Assembly: GCA_019639015.1 (NCBI GenBank) | Contig: JAHBSS010000015.1 | Span: 1-35,247 of the forward strand | Length of the DNA stretch: 35,247 nucleotides | Direction: 5' to 3' | Origin: Cryobacterium sp. | GTDB taxonomy: Bacteria > Actinomycetota > Actinomycetes > Actinomycetales > Microbacteriaceae | Shown here: in pieces, positions 1 through 8,098 of the stretch | Position numbering within the stretch: the stretch's first letter is position 1 | Layout: every line of letters starts with the position of its first letter | Program-made: the position numbers and the translations under genes | The notes under the pieces: generated by a model | The model's database searches: none | What the model saw: the letters and a program-made list of their open reading frames with translations, nothing else | Told to the model about the DNA's origin: nothing

Positions 1-663
1 CTTTCGGGTTGCTTGACTAAAAATCAACAACCCAATCGAAAATATCCCCCCCAATAAGAATGCAGCAAAAGCCCCAACTATCAAAGACCCCCATCCTAGG
101 TAACCGAGAATAGCTCCGATTACCGCCGCAAGTTTCACGTCCCCGAATCCCATTCCAGCTGGATAAACCAGGGCCATTATCAGGTAGAACGTGAACAAAA
201 TGGCCGCTCCAGCGATAGCCCAAACAAGGCTCCACCAGTTGCCAGTACCCAGACTTGCTAGCGCAAGTAGAACGATAATTACCAAAATCGATGGCACGAC
301 GATAACGTTCGGTAGCTTCTTTGTGTCAATGTCAATCAACGAAAGCGCGATCGAAACGCAAGCAAAGTACAACAGTGCCGGCAATAGCCACAAGCCACTC
401 GAGATTGTGGTTGACCAGAGCGTCAGCAAAACAAAAGTTGATGCCGTCGCGAACTCAACCAATGGGTATCGAAATGAAATCGGTTGACCGCAGTCGCGAC
501 ACTTTGCCCGAAGGAGTAACCAAGAGACAATTGGGATGTTATCCCTGCCTCTAATTGGATGCTCGCAATTCGGGCACGCGCTCGGTGGGTGTGCGATCGA
601 CATTCCCTGCGGGACCCTCCAGATCACTACGTTCAGGAATGATCCAATCGCTAATCCGAGCAC
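1..663 (-). CDS. pilD: Type IV prepilin peptidase PilD (partial, 3' end off the left edge)
   Basis: Membrane aspartyl protease that cleaves the leader of type IV prepilins and N-methylates the new N-terminus. The minus-strand frame shows the family order: a first membrane segment (GLAIGSFLNVVIWRVPQG), a zinc-binding pair CPNC...CRDC with NIPIVSW between, RYPLVEFAT, a run of hydrophobic segments containing the first catalytic Asp in LIDIDTKKLP, and the second catalytic motif GMGFGDVKLAAVIG near position 130-165. No ORF with a stop is present because the gene continues past base 1. It is the last visible gene of the pilus operon, and its open frame overlaps the end of the upstream minor pilin gene. 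The only usual start codon near the N-terminus is GTG at 663-661. The open frame extends to 729 and the extra codons (VGLVALIATILGV) would complete the first membrane helix, so the true start may be a rare codon such as ATC or ATT. Confidence 0.93.
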   Translation of the reverse strand, partial: MLGLAIGSFLNVVIWRVPQGMSIAHPPSACPNCEHPIRGRDNIPIVSWLLLRAKCRDCGQPISFRYPLVEFATASTFVLLTLWSTTISSGLWLLPALLYFACVSIALSLIDIDTKKLPNVIVVPSILVIIVLLALASLGTGNWWSLVWAIAGAAILFTFYLIMALVYPAGMGFGDVKLAAVIGAILGYLGWGSLIVGAFAAFLLGGIFSIGLLIFSQATRK

Positions 664-706
664 GCCAAGGATCGTCGCAATAAGAGCGACAAGACCAACG
701 TCGAGA

Positions 707-2410
707 TCAGCGATAACTACCGTCCGGATTCATTGCCGCGGGGGTATCCATCCAAGTTGTGACCCCGTAGGTCGTTGTATCAGGGTTCAAGAACTTCGGA
801 GGGGCGGTGTATTTGAATCGCGGGTCATAGTTGTAATCCTTGACATAACCGTTGACGATAACGCCCCCACTTGATGTACCTACTGGTCCGCGGAACTTCT
901 GCGCGATCGCACCCTTAACTGTCAAGGTCCCGCGCTTCCCGGTGTACTCGTAGTTTTGAACTTGGAACGTGTGAGCGACGGAAATGATTGCGGCATCTAT
1001 TTCACGGTCGCTTCCGCTCAGAAGCTTGTCCCCATATCGGTCCATCGGATTCCAAACCCAGACGGCATTGTTTCCAACGAGCCCGAGTACGTCGGTGCTT
1101 GAGTTCGAATAGGTTATATCGCCGGTCACATAAACATAGTTCTCGGCCGCGAAAGTAACCTTGCCATGTGTTGTACCGCGAATGAACAAGTCCCCATTTC
1201 TGCACCCATATGCGCTAGTTGAGGCGGACTCGTTACTAATGGGATACCCGAGGCTATTACCGCGGTAGGCACAGCTTGGCCGGCCCGATTCATACGTTCC
1301 CCAATAGTTGGGATCCGAACTAACTGTCGGGACATTCTGTATGTAAACCATGTTCTTGTCAGGAACCGTGATAGTTGCCCCCGAAGAAGACTTCAAGTCC
1401 GCTATCGAACCGCACATTGCCGGAGTGGTGCCGCTAGTTGCTGGATCCCCTGCGATCTGGGTTTTCTTTGTCCATGGTGACTTTACCGTCATGGTGCCGT
1501 TGGAATTCAGCACCACCGATGTTGGTCCCGTGTACAAGCAACCCGGGCTCGGAACTCCATTAGCAGTCAAATCACTGCGAGTCTCTCGCTTCATTTTCGC
1601 GTTGGTTGATGGCATTCCAACTGTGGGTGAATAGGCAATGCCACTCGAGAAACTCGCAGTACCGCATCCAGATGGAATGTCGTAGAGCCTTCCACCTGAT
1701 GGCGAACTGTTTGACGTGGTTACAGCGCCATTGAAAGTGGCTTCACAAATGTACAAGGTGTCATTCGAGTGCAACGGACCGTTAACGACGTCGTTCTTTC
1801 CGAATTGAATCTTCGTGCAACTAGTTGATCTACCTGCCCACTCGTATTTGACGCAAGAACTGCTCTCTCCACTGATTTCAGGATCCTGAATCTCGTAATC
1901 CGTGAAGTATAAGAAGTCGATGAAACCAGTTTGTCGAAGGTCAGCTACCAGACTTCTTGTCACCCCATTTACTAGCCCAGTAGCCCTAACTCGAATAATT
2001 CCGGTCTCTAAATACTCGGTTGTGTTGACTTCATAGCGAAACTTTGCCTTGCCGCCACTCCCCGCAACTGTCGCCCATGTGCCGGTAGTGCCAATTCCGA
2101 ATGCCGGATTTTCTTGAGTGCCCGTCGGCAAAATCAAACTGCTACCGGTACTGAAGTTCGCGGAGGGATTTCCGTACTGCATGTAAAAACTGTCATTGGA
2201 CAGTCGACTCTGATACTCGTCAATACCCGCATAGGCCGCAGAGAGTGCGGAGTTCCAGGCTTGATCTTGGCGCGCCTTCATCGTGCCGCTGATCGCTGAT
2301 GTCGCTAGCACGGTCGCAAGAATCATCAACACCATGCCGATTCCGATAACAACTACAAGCACGTAACCGTGTTCTGAGTTACCCAGGCGAGATTTCAATA
2401 GACTTAACAT
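707..2410 (-). CDS. Large minor pilin-like protein (PilX/GspK-like)
   Basis: Probable minor component of the type IV pilus. From ATG 2410 (567 aa) it has a short class III leader ending in SEHG, then YVLVVVIGIGMVLM and a hydrophobic helix. The mature N-terminus lacks the Glu at position 5 that most pilins carry, as in the tip pseudopilin GspK of type II secretion. About 500 residues follow as a Ser/Thr/Gly/Asn-rich exported domain with scattered Cys, typical of PilX-type proteins in Gram-positive pilus loci. The frame is open to 2458, but ATG 2410 begins one base after the TGA of the preceding gene, which fits translational coupling. Membership of the pilus operon is clear from position and N-terminus. 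The PilX/GspK analogy is inference, since the globular part shows no domain I recognise. Confidence 0.8.
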   Translation of the reverse strand: MLSLLKSRLGNSEHGYVLVVVIGIGMVLMILATVLATSAISGTMKARQDQAWNSALSAAYAGIDEYQSRLSNDSFYMQYGNPSANFSTGSSLILPTGTQENPAFGIGTTGTWATVAGSGGKAKFRYEVNTTEYLETGIIRVRATGLVNGVTRSLVADLRQTGFIDFLYFTDYEIQDPEISGESSSCVKYEWAGRSTSCTKIQFGKNDVVNGPLHSNDTLYICEATFNGAVTTSNSSPSGGRLYDIPSGCGTASFSSGIAYSPTVGMPSTNAKMKRETRSDLTANGVPSPGCLYTGPTSVVLNSNGTMTVKSPWTKKTQIAGDPATSGTTPAMCGSIADLKSSSGATITVPDKNMVYIQNVPTVSSDPNYWGTYESGRPSCAYRGNSLGYPISNESASTSAYGCRNGDLFIRGTTHGKVTFAAENYVYVTGDITYSNSSTDVLGLVGNNAVWVWNPMDRYGDKLLSGSDREIDAAIISVAHTFQVQNYEYTGKRGTLTVKGAIAQKFRGPVGTSSGGVIVNGYVKDYNYDPRFKYTAPPKFLNPDTTTYGVTTWMDTPAAMNPDGSYR

Positions 2411-2411
2411 T

Positions 2412-3107
2412 TCACTGCCCTGTCCTGTTGATACCAACATTTGGCATACCGATGACATTCTCGAATTTCACCGGATTTCCCGCGTTTGCATCATTTGACT
2501 TCAACTTGATTGACACCTTGATCGCTGCCACTGATTGACGTTGTGCAAGAGTAAGGCCGGCATTTGGAACCGTGAGTGGATTGTTGTCCGAATCAAGGTA
2601 TGTGAATAGCTTTGCTTCAGTTCCCGATGACGGAATGAGAGCTCCAGTGAGAATCTGACTCGACGATGATGTTGCGTAGAAACCCCAGAAACCAGGCGAC
2701 ATCTCATAGGAGTCATAGCGGACTTCAATGAGCCTTCCCGATCCATCGATTGAGAATTGCACTTTAACCGGTTGCGGAGAAGACGGGTTCACCCTCAAAT
2801 ATGAAATGAGGATCAGCTGATCATTCTTCGCGAGAACAATCGCCGGATCGTTAATCGCTTGACCTTGAACGGGGTTTGTTGCTGAGAATCGAATCGCACT
2901 TGAAAGTTCGTTGAGGCCCAACGAGGCTGCCTTCGTGCTGATATTGACGGACTTACCTAGGCTCGTAGCTTGACCGGCGTTAATGAAAACGTTTGTCGCA
3001 ATCACCATGATTATTGCTGTCACTACCGTCGCGACAAGGATTTCTACAAGAGTGATCCCTGACTCATTTCGAGCCAAAGCCCGGAATCTCGAAAAGAAGC
3101 CGATCAT
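2412..3107 (-). CDS. Minor pilin, PilW-like
   Basis: Minor type IV pilin of 231 aa. Residues 1-17 form a basic class III leader ending in RNESG. Cleavage would leave ITLVEILVATVV, with the conserved Glu at mature position 5, followed by a roughly 20-residue hydrophobic helix (to about residue 40) and the polar alpha1-C segment. The rest is a small exported domain of about 185 residues, with phrases such as VRYDSYEMSPGFWGFYA reminiscent of PilW/PulJ proteins. Its ATG overlaps the stop of the upstream PilV-like gene as ATGA, and the next gene starts one base after its own TGA, so three minor pilin genes are tightly coupled. Such proteins prime pilus assembly in other bacteria; that role here is inferred from context. 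Confidence 0.85.
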   Translation of the reverse strand: MIGFFSRFRALARNESGITLVEILVATVVTAIIMVIATNVFINAGQATSLGKSVNISTKAASLGLNELSSAIRFSATNPVQGQAINDPAIVLAKNDQLILISYLRVNPSSPQPVKVQFSIDGSGRLIEVRYDSYEMSPGFWGFYATSSSSQILTGALIPSSGTEAKLFTYLDSDNNPLTVPNAGLTLAQRQSVAAIKVSIKLKSNDANAGNPVKFENVIGMPNVGINRTGQ

Positions 3108-4492
3108 GGCACTACCGGCCTTGGATCGAAGGTCACGACGTCACCCGAAACGTGTGCGTTCGTGTGAAAGTGCATTGATGACGCAGGAATAAGTTGAGCA
3201 TTACCCCCCGACGAATTAGTGGAGTAGAACTTCCAAGAGCCGTACGGCAATGTCAAGTCGGGAGTCGAGACCCCTTCTTTATATGAGCCGAACTTGTATG
3301 TCATCGAAATGTCGCAGCCAGGATTTCCGCTGTCGGTCGGTCCAACTGACTCTGATACCGCTTTTACCCACCAGTAAGTTCCACCAGAACGACTCGGAAT
3401 TGGAACTCCGACCACTCCCATTCCTAAGTGAGAAATATCAGCGGTGGCACCAGGAACGGCAGCAACCGGTGGTGGCCGAACACCGTTGTCGTAGTTGACT
3501 GAATCGGTTGTACCGGCAACCCACTCTCCAGGATCAACGGCTTTGCAGATTGTGGCGGGGGTTGCTGGATCGTTGTATACACCGGCCAAGATTGTGTAGC
3601 CGGCTGGGAATGGGAAGCGCACGACGTTTGCTGGTGCGTTTGTTGCCAAACTTGTGCCGTAAGTGCTCAAGAAGCTGACATCCAGTCCAGCTGGAACGTC
3701 TACCGGTCCGCCGGTGTAGTTATTCAAGTAGTCGATCGGGAATGTTGCACCTTGGTCCAAAGTCATCATTGCCGCGGAGGCAGCGCTTGCTTCGACGCTG
3801 ACGATAGTTGAAGGGGTCTCGTTTTGGTTAACATCGACGTAACCACTCTTCGAAACGGTCACGTTGTAATTTCCAGGCTGGACTTTCAATGCATAAGTGC
3901 AACCTTCAGAGTCAGTCACTTCGGGTTGTGCATCTAACGCAACGGCGCCATTTGCAGGACTACCCGGGACGACTTGAACGGTGGCCCCCACAACCGGATT
4001 CCCACCCGAGTCAGTAACTGAAATCAACACGGTACCGAGAGCCGGATCATTGATGCGAACTCCGGGATCTATAAGCGTGTCAGAGGTAATCGGTTTAGAA
4101 AGCGACGTCATCCCGCTCCAAGTGACAGAGACGTTTACACGCTTGTAGCGCAAGACACCTCCACCAATCCCGCATCTCTGGTCAACACCTGGATCGGACA
4201 CCCACTTTGCGGTCCTGCTAATTGTGTAAGTGACTCCGTTGATGACGGTTGTCGTCACCTTACTTTGCAAGTTGAAAAGATTGTCGATCGAACGGCTCAA
4301 GTCGATTTCTTGAGTTGCGAGGTTTGCCGCTTGTTCCCTCGCGGTAGAGTCTTTCGTCAAATTCATGGAGGCGAGCAGGGTATAACTTATGCCAGTCGCG
4401 ATGAGCGCGAACACCATCATTGCGACGATCACTTCGACTATGCCGAAGCCCGACTCCTCGGATCTTCTCAATCGCACAGAACTTAGGATCAT
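3104..4492 (-). CDS. Minor pilin, PilV-like, with inserted carboxypeptidase-regulatory-like domain
   Basis: Minor type IV pilin of 462 aa from ATG 4492. The leader ends in RSEESG and the mature protein begins FGIVEVIVAMMVF, with Glu at position 5 and a long hydrophobic helix. A standard PilV ends after roughly 150-200 residues. Here, around residues 150-230, there is a segment of the form ISVTDSGGNPVVGATVQV ... TDSEGCTYALKVQPGNYNVTV, which matches the beta-sandwich pattern of CarboxypepD_reg/Cna-B-type domains common in surface proteins. Two hundred more residues follow. AAGGGG (4508-4503) lies 10 nt before ATG 4492. The in-frame TTG at 4498 would leave only 4 nt, so I prefer the ATG. The stop overlaps the next start (ATGA). 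The domain assignment is by pattern only. Confidence 0.82.
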   Translation of the reverse strand: MILSSVRLRRSEESGFGIVEVIVAMMVFALIATGISYTLLASMNLTKDSTAREQAANLATQEIDLSRSIDNLFNLQSKVTTTVINGVTYTISRTAKWVSDPGVDQRCGIGGGVLRYKRVNVSVTWSGMTSLSKPITSDTLIDPGVRINDPALGTVLISVTDSGGNPVVGATVQVVPGSPANGAVALDAQPEVTDSEGCTYALKVQPGNYNVTVSKSGYVDVNQNETPSTIVSVEASAASAAMMTLDQGATFPIDYLNNYTGGPVDVPAGLDVSFLSTYGTSLATNAPANVVRFPFPAGYTILAGVYNDPATPATICKAVDPGEWVAGTTDSVNYDNGVRPPPVAAVPGATADISHLGMGVVGVPIPSRSGGTYWWVKAVSESVGPTDSGNPGCDISMTYKFGSYKEGVSTPDLTLPYGSWKFYSTNSSGGNAQLIPASSMHFHTNAHVSGDVVTFDPRPVVP

Positions 4493-4577
4493 GGTCAATT
4501 CACCCCTTGAGCCTTGATTTGGATACTCTACTACCGGATGTACCCGATAGGTAAGTGTTCAAGATAACCCCAACATG

Positions 4578-4612
4578 ATTGTGGGGCGCTACCACAAGTA
4601 GCGCCCCACAAT
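4578..4612 (-). terminator. Strong 15-bp hairpin after pilA (terminator or attenuator)
   Basis: Perfect inverted repeat ATTGTGGGGCGCTAC (4578-4592) and its complement (4598-4612) with a 5-nt loop, 17 nt after the pilA stop on the minus strand. The stem is GC-rich, but no T-run follows on the transcribed side, so it may be a leaky terminator or an mRNA 3'-end stabiliser. Placed between pilA and the minor pilin genes, it could make pilA mRNA far more abundant than the downstream message. Confidence 0.7.
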
Positions 4613-4628
4613 TTAGAACTATTAGCTC

Positions 4629-5060
4629 CTAGGAACAAGTAGCCCCTGATTTAACTCCCTGGTCATCGCTTACGTGGAACGCGTGCCCAGTGGTAGCTGT
4701 CGCTGCAATGCAGAATGCCTGTCCAACTGCCGTAGGAGCAGTACCAACGAATGCGATCGATCCGTTAACACCGTTGCCCTGAGTGAAGCCGTAGCTCCCA
4801 AGAGCCGCGACGCTAAGGGTCGGAGCAGTGGTTGCACCATCGGTGAAGTATGCAACTACAGCAATCTTCGCGTTTGCGAGGTCAGACTTGACACTGCTGT
4901 CAGTCGCCGACTGCTGAACACCGATGTACACCGGAATTGCGATTGCGGCAAGGATGCCGATGATGATGACAACGACCAAAAGCTCGATGAGGGTGAAGCC
5001 CTCTTCGCGCTTCAAGCCAGCGCGCCGTTCGTTTAGCGCCTTGTTGATGCGAAGTAGCAT
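4629..5060 (-). CDS. pilA: Major type IV pilin PilA
   Basis: Main structural subunit of the pilus. From ATG 5060 it has 143 aa: a 21-residue basic leader ending in KREEG, then FTLIELLVVVIIIGILAAIA, the classic N-methylated helix with Glu5 and the Pro at mature position 22 (IPVYIG). The mature protein is about 122 residues, at the small end for type IV pilins. Two Cys near the C-terminus (AFCIA and GATCS) could form the D-region disulfide. GGAAGAG lies 5 nt before ATG 5060, so the GTG/ATG further upstream (open to 5087) is unlikely to be used. It has its own leader region with hairpins upstream and a strong hairpin downstream, consistent with expression independent of its neighbours. Confidence 0.95.
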   Translation of the reverse strand: MLLRINKALNERRAGLKREEGFTLIELLVVVIIIGILAAIAIPVYIGVQQSATDSSVKSDLANAKIAVVAYFTDGATTAPTLSVAALGSYGFTQGNGVNGSIAFVGTAPTAVGQAFCIAATATTGHAFHVSDDQGVKSGATCS

Positions 5061-5216
5061 TTTTTCTCTTCCTGTCTGTCTAGACATTTGTTAAGGACAG
5101 GGCCCCCAATTCGACCCCCATCAATATCATCTACTGAATTTTCATTGCCCATAATCCCACAAAGTGGGGACATGGCGGAAGAAAATACCCCCATTTATGG
5201 GGACAAACGCATGTAG
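5061..5216 (-). promoter_or_regulatory. pilC-pilA intergenic region with two small hairpins and G/C runs
   Basis: Non-coding leader of pilA. It contains two short inverted repeats: CCCCA-TTTA-TGGGG at 5189-5202, followed on the minus strand by GTATTTTC (a weak terminator for pilC), and CCCAC-AAA-GTGGG at 5156-5168. The octamer TGGGGACA occurs twice (5165-5172 and 5198-5205). A possible promoter on the minus strand is TTATGG, 17 nt, GATGAT just before the pilA leader, but it is a poor match. The concentration of CCCC/GGGG blocks could be operator sites or structured RNA. Confidence 0.4.
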
Positions 5217-6455
5217 TTACGACTTGTTTATTACCGTGAAGATATTAAAGATCGGCAAATACAGTGCGACGCTCATTCCACCGACTACCACACCGAGGAA
5301 CGCAATCATAAGTGGTTCGATCGCGGCTGTAAGTTGCTCCGTAGCCGCATGAACTTCATCGTCATAAAAGTCGGCTACCTTCTCAAGCATTTGCTCAAGC
5401 GCACCAGCATCTTCACCTACAGAAATCATTTGAGTAACCATCGACGGAAAGATTGGCTCAGCTGCGAGTGGTTCGGCGATAGTTCGTCCCTGTCTGACTG
5501 ATTCCGCAACTTTCCTCAACGCTTCCTCAACCACCCAGTTTCCAGAAGTCTCGCCCACAATCTTCAGAGCTTGGAGAATCGGAACGCCCGCAGCCATCAT
5601 TGCCGCAAAGTTTCGACTGAAGCGTGCAATCGCAATCTTCTTAAACAGCTTTCCGAAAACTGGCAACTTGATCTTCCAAGGGTCGACTGCCTTACGTACC
5701 CGCTCGGTGTTTTTATTCTTGTTCCACCAAATGGAGAACAACACGATGATGACGATCAGAAGGGGAGTCACCCACCACATGATGCTTGACAGGAATACAA
5801 GGATTTGGGTCGGCCAAGGAAGAGAGCTCCCATAGCCTTCAAACATCTTCTTAAACACTGGGACGATAAAAATGAGCATCGCAACTACGGCAAGAATTGC
5901 CATGAAAAAGACAATCACCGGGTAGGTCATCGCCGACTTGATCGTCTGGCGCAGCTTCACCTCGTTCTCGAAGTTCGTAGCAACTGACAGCAGAGCGTTG
6001 TCAAGGAACCCACCGGTCTCACCGGCACGAATGAGGCTAATCATGATTGGAGGGAACACAACCGAGTGCCTAGCAACGGCATCAGAAAGTGAAGATCCAG
6101 ACTCAACTTCTCGAGTAATTGAACCGAGAATGCGCTTCAACTCCGGTCCAGGTGTTTGATCTGTGATGATTGTTAGCGCGCGAAGCAGAGACAACCCCGA
6201 ACTGATCATGGTCGCAAGCTGCCGGGTCATTACTGCGAGCTCTTTGAGCTTGACCTTCTTTCCGAGACCCCCAAATTTGATCTCCATTTGTAGGCCGGTG
6301 CCGCCCGTTGATTCTTCAATGGAAATCGGCGTGATGCCCATTGTCCGCAACCGATTAGAGACTGCGCTTTCGGTAGCGGCGTCAATGCGGCCCTTAACAA
6401 CCTTCCCTTCGGCGTCCTTGCCTTTGTAGGTATAAGTCGCATTTGCAGATGCCAA
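5217..6455 (-). CDS. pilC: Type IV pilus inner-membrane platform protein PilC
   Basis: Polytopic membrane protein that couples the PilB/PilT ATPases to pilin insertion and removal. It has about 412 aa, the usual size, with a short N-terminal segment (TYKGKDAEGKVVKGRIDAATES) and two T2SSF repeats. Repeat one (about 65-190) includes KLKELAVMTRQLATMISSGLSLLRAL and GETGGFLDNAL. Membrane helices follow at about 185-210 and 225-250, then repeat two (about 270-395) with FSRNFAAMMAAGVPILQAL and GEDAGALEQML. A final hydrophobic segment ends in LYLPIFNIFTVINKS. I chose TTG 6455, one base after the pilT stop, because AAAGGG sits 8 nt before it. A GTG at 6485 would overlap pilT by 29 nt. It is coupled to pilT. 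Confidence 0.96.
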   Translation of the reverse strand: MASANATYTYKGKDAEGKVVKGRIDAATESAVSNRLRTMGITPISIEESTGGTGLQMEIKFGGLGKKVKLKELAVMTRQLATMISSGLSLLRALTIITDQTPGPELKRILGSITREVESGSSLSDAVARHSVVFPPIMISLIRAGETGGFLDNALLSVATNFENEVKLRQTIKSAMTYPVIVFFMAILAVVAMLIFIVPVFKKMFEGYGSSLPWPTQILVFLSSIMWWVTPLLIVIIVLFSIWWNKNKNTERVRKAVDPWKIKLPVFGKLFKKIAIARFSRNFAAMMAAGVPILQALKIVGETSGNWVVEEALRKVAESVRQGRTIAEPLAAEPIFPSMVTQMISVGEDAGALEQMLEKVADFYDDEVHAATEQLTAAIEPLMIAFLGVVVGGMSVALYLPIFNIFTVINKS

Positions 6456-6456
6456 C

Positions 6457-8070
6457 TTAGCGACCCTTTCTCGCGAACGCCTCACCGAATTCGGCAGCAG
6501 CAGCAGCCATTTCGCCCGCTATATTTCCTGCGCCAGGATCTGCACGATGGATCAGGTGCTTAATTGCATCAAGATCGTGGGCTTTTTCGAGAGCTGCCGC
6601 GTGAGTAATCTTGCCCCGGTCAACCAATTCGGCAAGGTGCTGGTCCATAGTGAACATTCCTTGATCACGACCGGCTTGAAGTGCCGTCAAAATCTGGTAC
6701 GTCTTTCCTTCACGAATTAGGTTCGAAATTGCCGGAGTCATGACAAGCACCTCGGTTGCAACGACACGCCCCTTGCCACTTGCAGACTTGATGAGGGTCT
6801 GACAGACAACTCCCTGAAGCGTTGCCGCCAACTGAACGCGAACTTGATCCTGCTGGTGGGGAGGGAACACATCAATGACACGGTCAATCGTCTGGGCAGA
6901 ATCTTGAGTGTGCAATGTTGCGAACACTAAGTGACCGGTTTCCGCCGCAGTCAATGCAACCTGAATCGTCTCTAGGTCTCGAAGCTCACCGATCAGGATC
7001 ACATCTGGGTCTTGACGAAGTACGTGCTTTAGCGCCTGATTGAAGCTGTGAGTGTCACTGCCAACCTCACGCTGGTTTATCAGCGAGCGCTTGTTTGCGT
7101 GCATAAACTCGATCGGATCCTCGACAGTGACGATATGGTCTGTGCGAGTTCGGTTTACGAGGTCAACCAACGCGGCGAGGGTCGTCGACTTACCTGAACC
7201 CGTCGGGCCGGTAATCAACACAAGTCCACGAGCCAAAGTCGCAAACCTCGCAACCGTATCGGGGACCCCAAGTGCTTCAAGCGGTTTGATTTCGGTCGGT
7301 ATCAAACGGAAGGCGCCACCAATGGCATCCCTCTGTCGGTAATAGTTGACACGAAACCTCGCGTTGGCGGAGATAGCAAAACCGAAATCGAGCTCCAATT
7401 CCTGCTCGAACCGTGATCGCTGCGAATCGGTCAACAAACTAAGTAGTGCCGAAGTTACCCGCTTGCGATCCCAAACCGTTGAACCTTCAACAGGAGTCAA
7501 CGACCCATCGACACGCAGCATCGGCGGAGCATTTGACGTCACATGGAGATCGGATGCTGTAACCCTCACTACTTCTTGAAGCGCAGCAAGCAAATCCGCA
7601 TCCGCACCAGGGTGGGGCTGATAACCGGTCTCAACCGCGCCTCTAGGATCAATGTCCTGCAAAAGCGTGTCGCGAGAAGGAGGTGCCATTCTGGGTGTAG
7701 ACGGCACTTCGGGTGCTTGCGCCACGGTCTGCGGCTGCTGCGGAGTCGGTGCAGGTTGAACGGGAGTTGAAGCCGTTGGCACGCTTGCCGCAGGCATGGC
7801 CGTAGCCGCAGGAGCATATTGAGGTGGTGGCATCGGAGGAAGTGTGGTCGATGACGGAGGTGCCGTCGGCACACTCTGAGTTGACGGCGAAGCAGTTGGC
7901 ATAGTCGGAACCGCACCCGTCATCGGCGGTGGTGCACTCTGATATGCCGGCTGAACGGGTACCGATGCAGTTGGAGCGGAAGCTTGGGCTGCGGGTGCGA
8001 AAGTCGACTTTGGAACGGGGAACTCATCCCCTCCATCCATCACCGGAATTTCATGTACTTGCTTGCTCAT
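6457..8070 (-). CDS. pilT: Pilus retraction ATPase PilT with long Pro-rich N-terminal tail
   Basis: Hexameric cytoplasmic ATPase that drives pilus depolymerisation and twitching. The core (about residues 155-510) carries ASDLHVT (172-177), Walker A GPTGSGKST (288-296), an Asp box IVTVEDPIEF, Walker B DVILIGE (356-362), the His box TLHT (385-388) and AISNLIREGK (447-456), the PilT-type version of AIRNLIRE. That motif distinguishes it from PilB. At 537 aa it is much longer than typical PilT (about 345-370). The first 150 residues are Pro/Ala/Thr/Gln/Ser-rich and probably disordered, with a decapeptide-like repeat PTAS(V/T)PVQPA at 33-42 and 98-107. GGGGGA precedes ATG 8070 by 7-8 nt, so the tail is probably translated. 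It lies 28 nt after pilB. Confidence 0.95.
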   Translation of the reverse strand: MSKQVHEIPVMDGGDEFPVPKSTFAPAAQASAPTASVPVQPAYQSAPPPMTGAVPTMPTASPSTQSVPTAPPSSTTLPPMPPPQYAPAATAMPAASVPTASTPVQPAPTPQQPQTVAQAPEVPSTPRMAPPSRDTLLQDIDPRGAVETGYQPHPGADADLLAALQEVVRVTASDLHVTSNAPPMLRVDGSLTPVEGSTVWDRKRVTSALLSLLTDSQRSRFEQELELDFGFAISANARFRVNYYRQRDAIGGAFRLIPTEIKPLEALGVPDTVARFATLARGLVLITGPTGSGKSTTLAALVDLVNRTRTDHIVTVEDPIEFMHANKRSLINQREVGSDTHSFNQALKHVLRQDPDVILIGELRDLETIQVALTAAETGHLVFATLHTQDSAQTIDRVIDVFPPHQQDQVRVQLAATLQGVVCQTLIKSASGKGRVVATEVLVMTPAISNLIREGKTYQILTALQAGRDQGMFTMDQHLAELVDRGKITHAAALEKAHDLDAIKHLIHRADPGAGNIAGEMAAAAAEFGEAFARKGR

Positions 8071-8098
8071 TTGTTTTCCCCCAAAAACTTGCGTTCAC

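Noticed and set aside
7569..7916. Arg/Leu/His-rich 115-codon frame over the pilT tail
   Set aside because: Composition is an out-of-frame reading of the Pro-rich tail; no start signal and no family resemblance.
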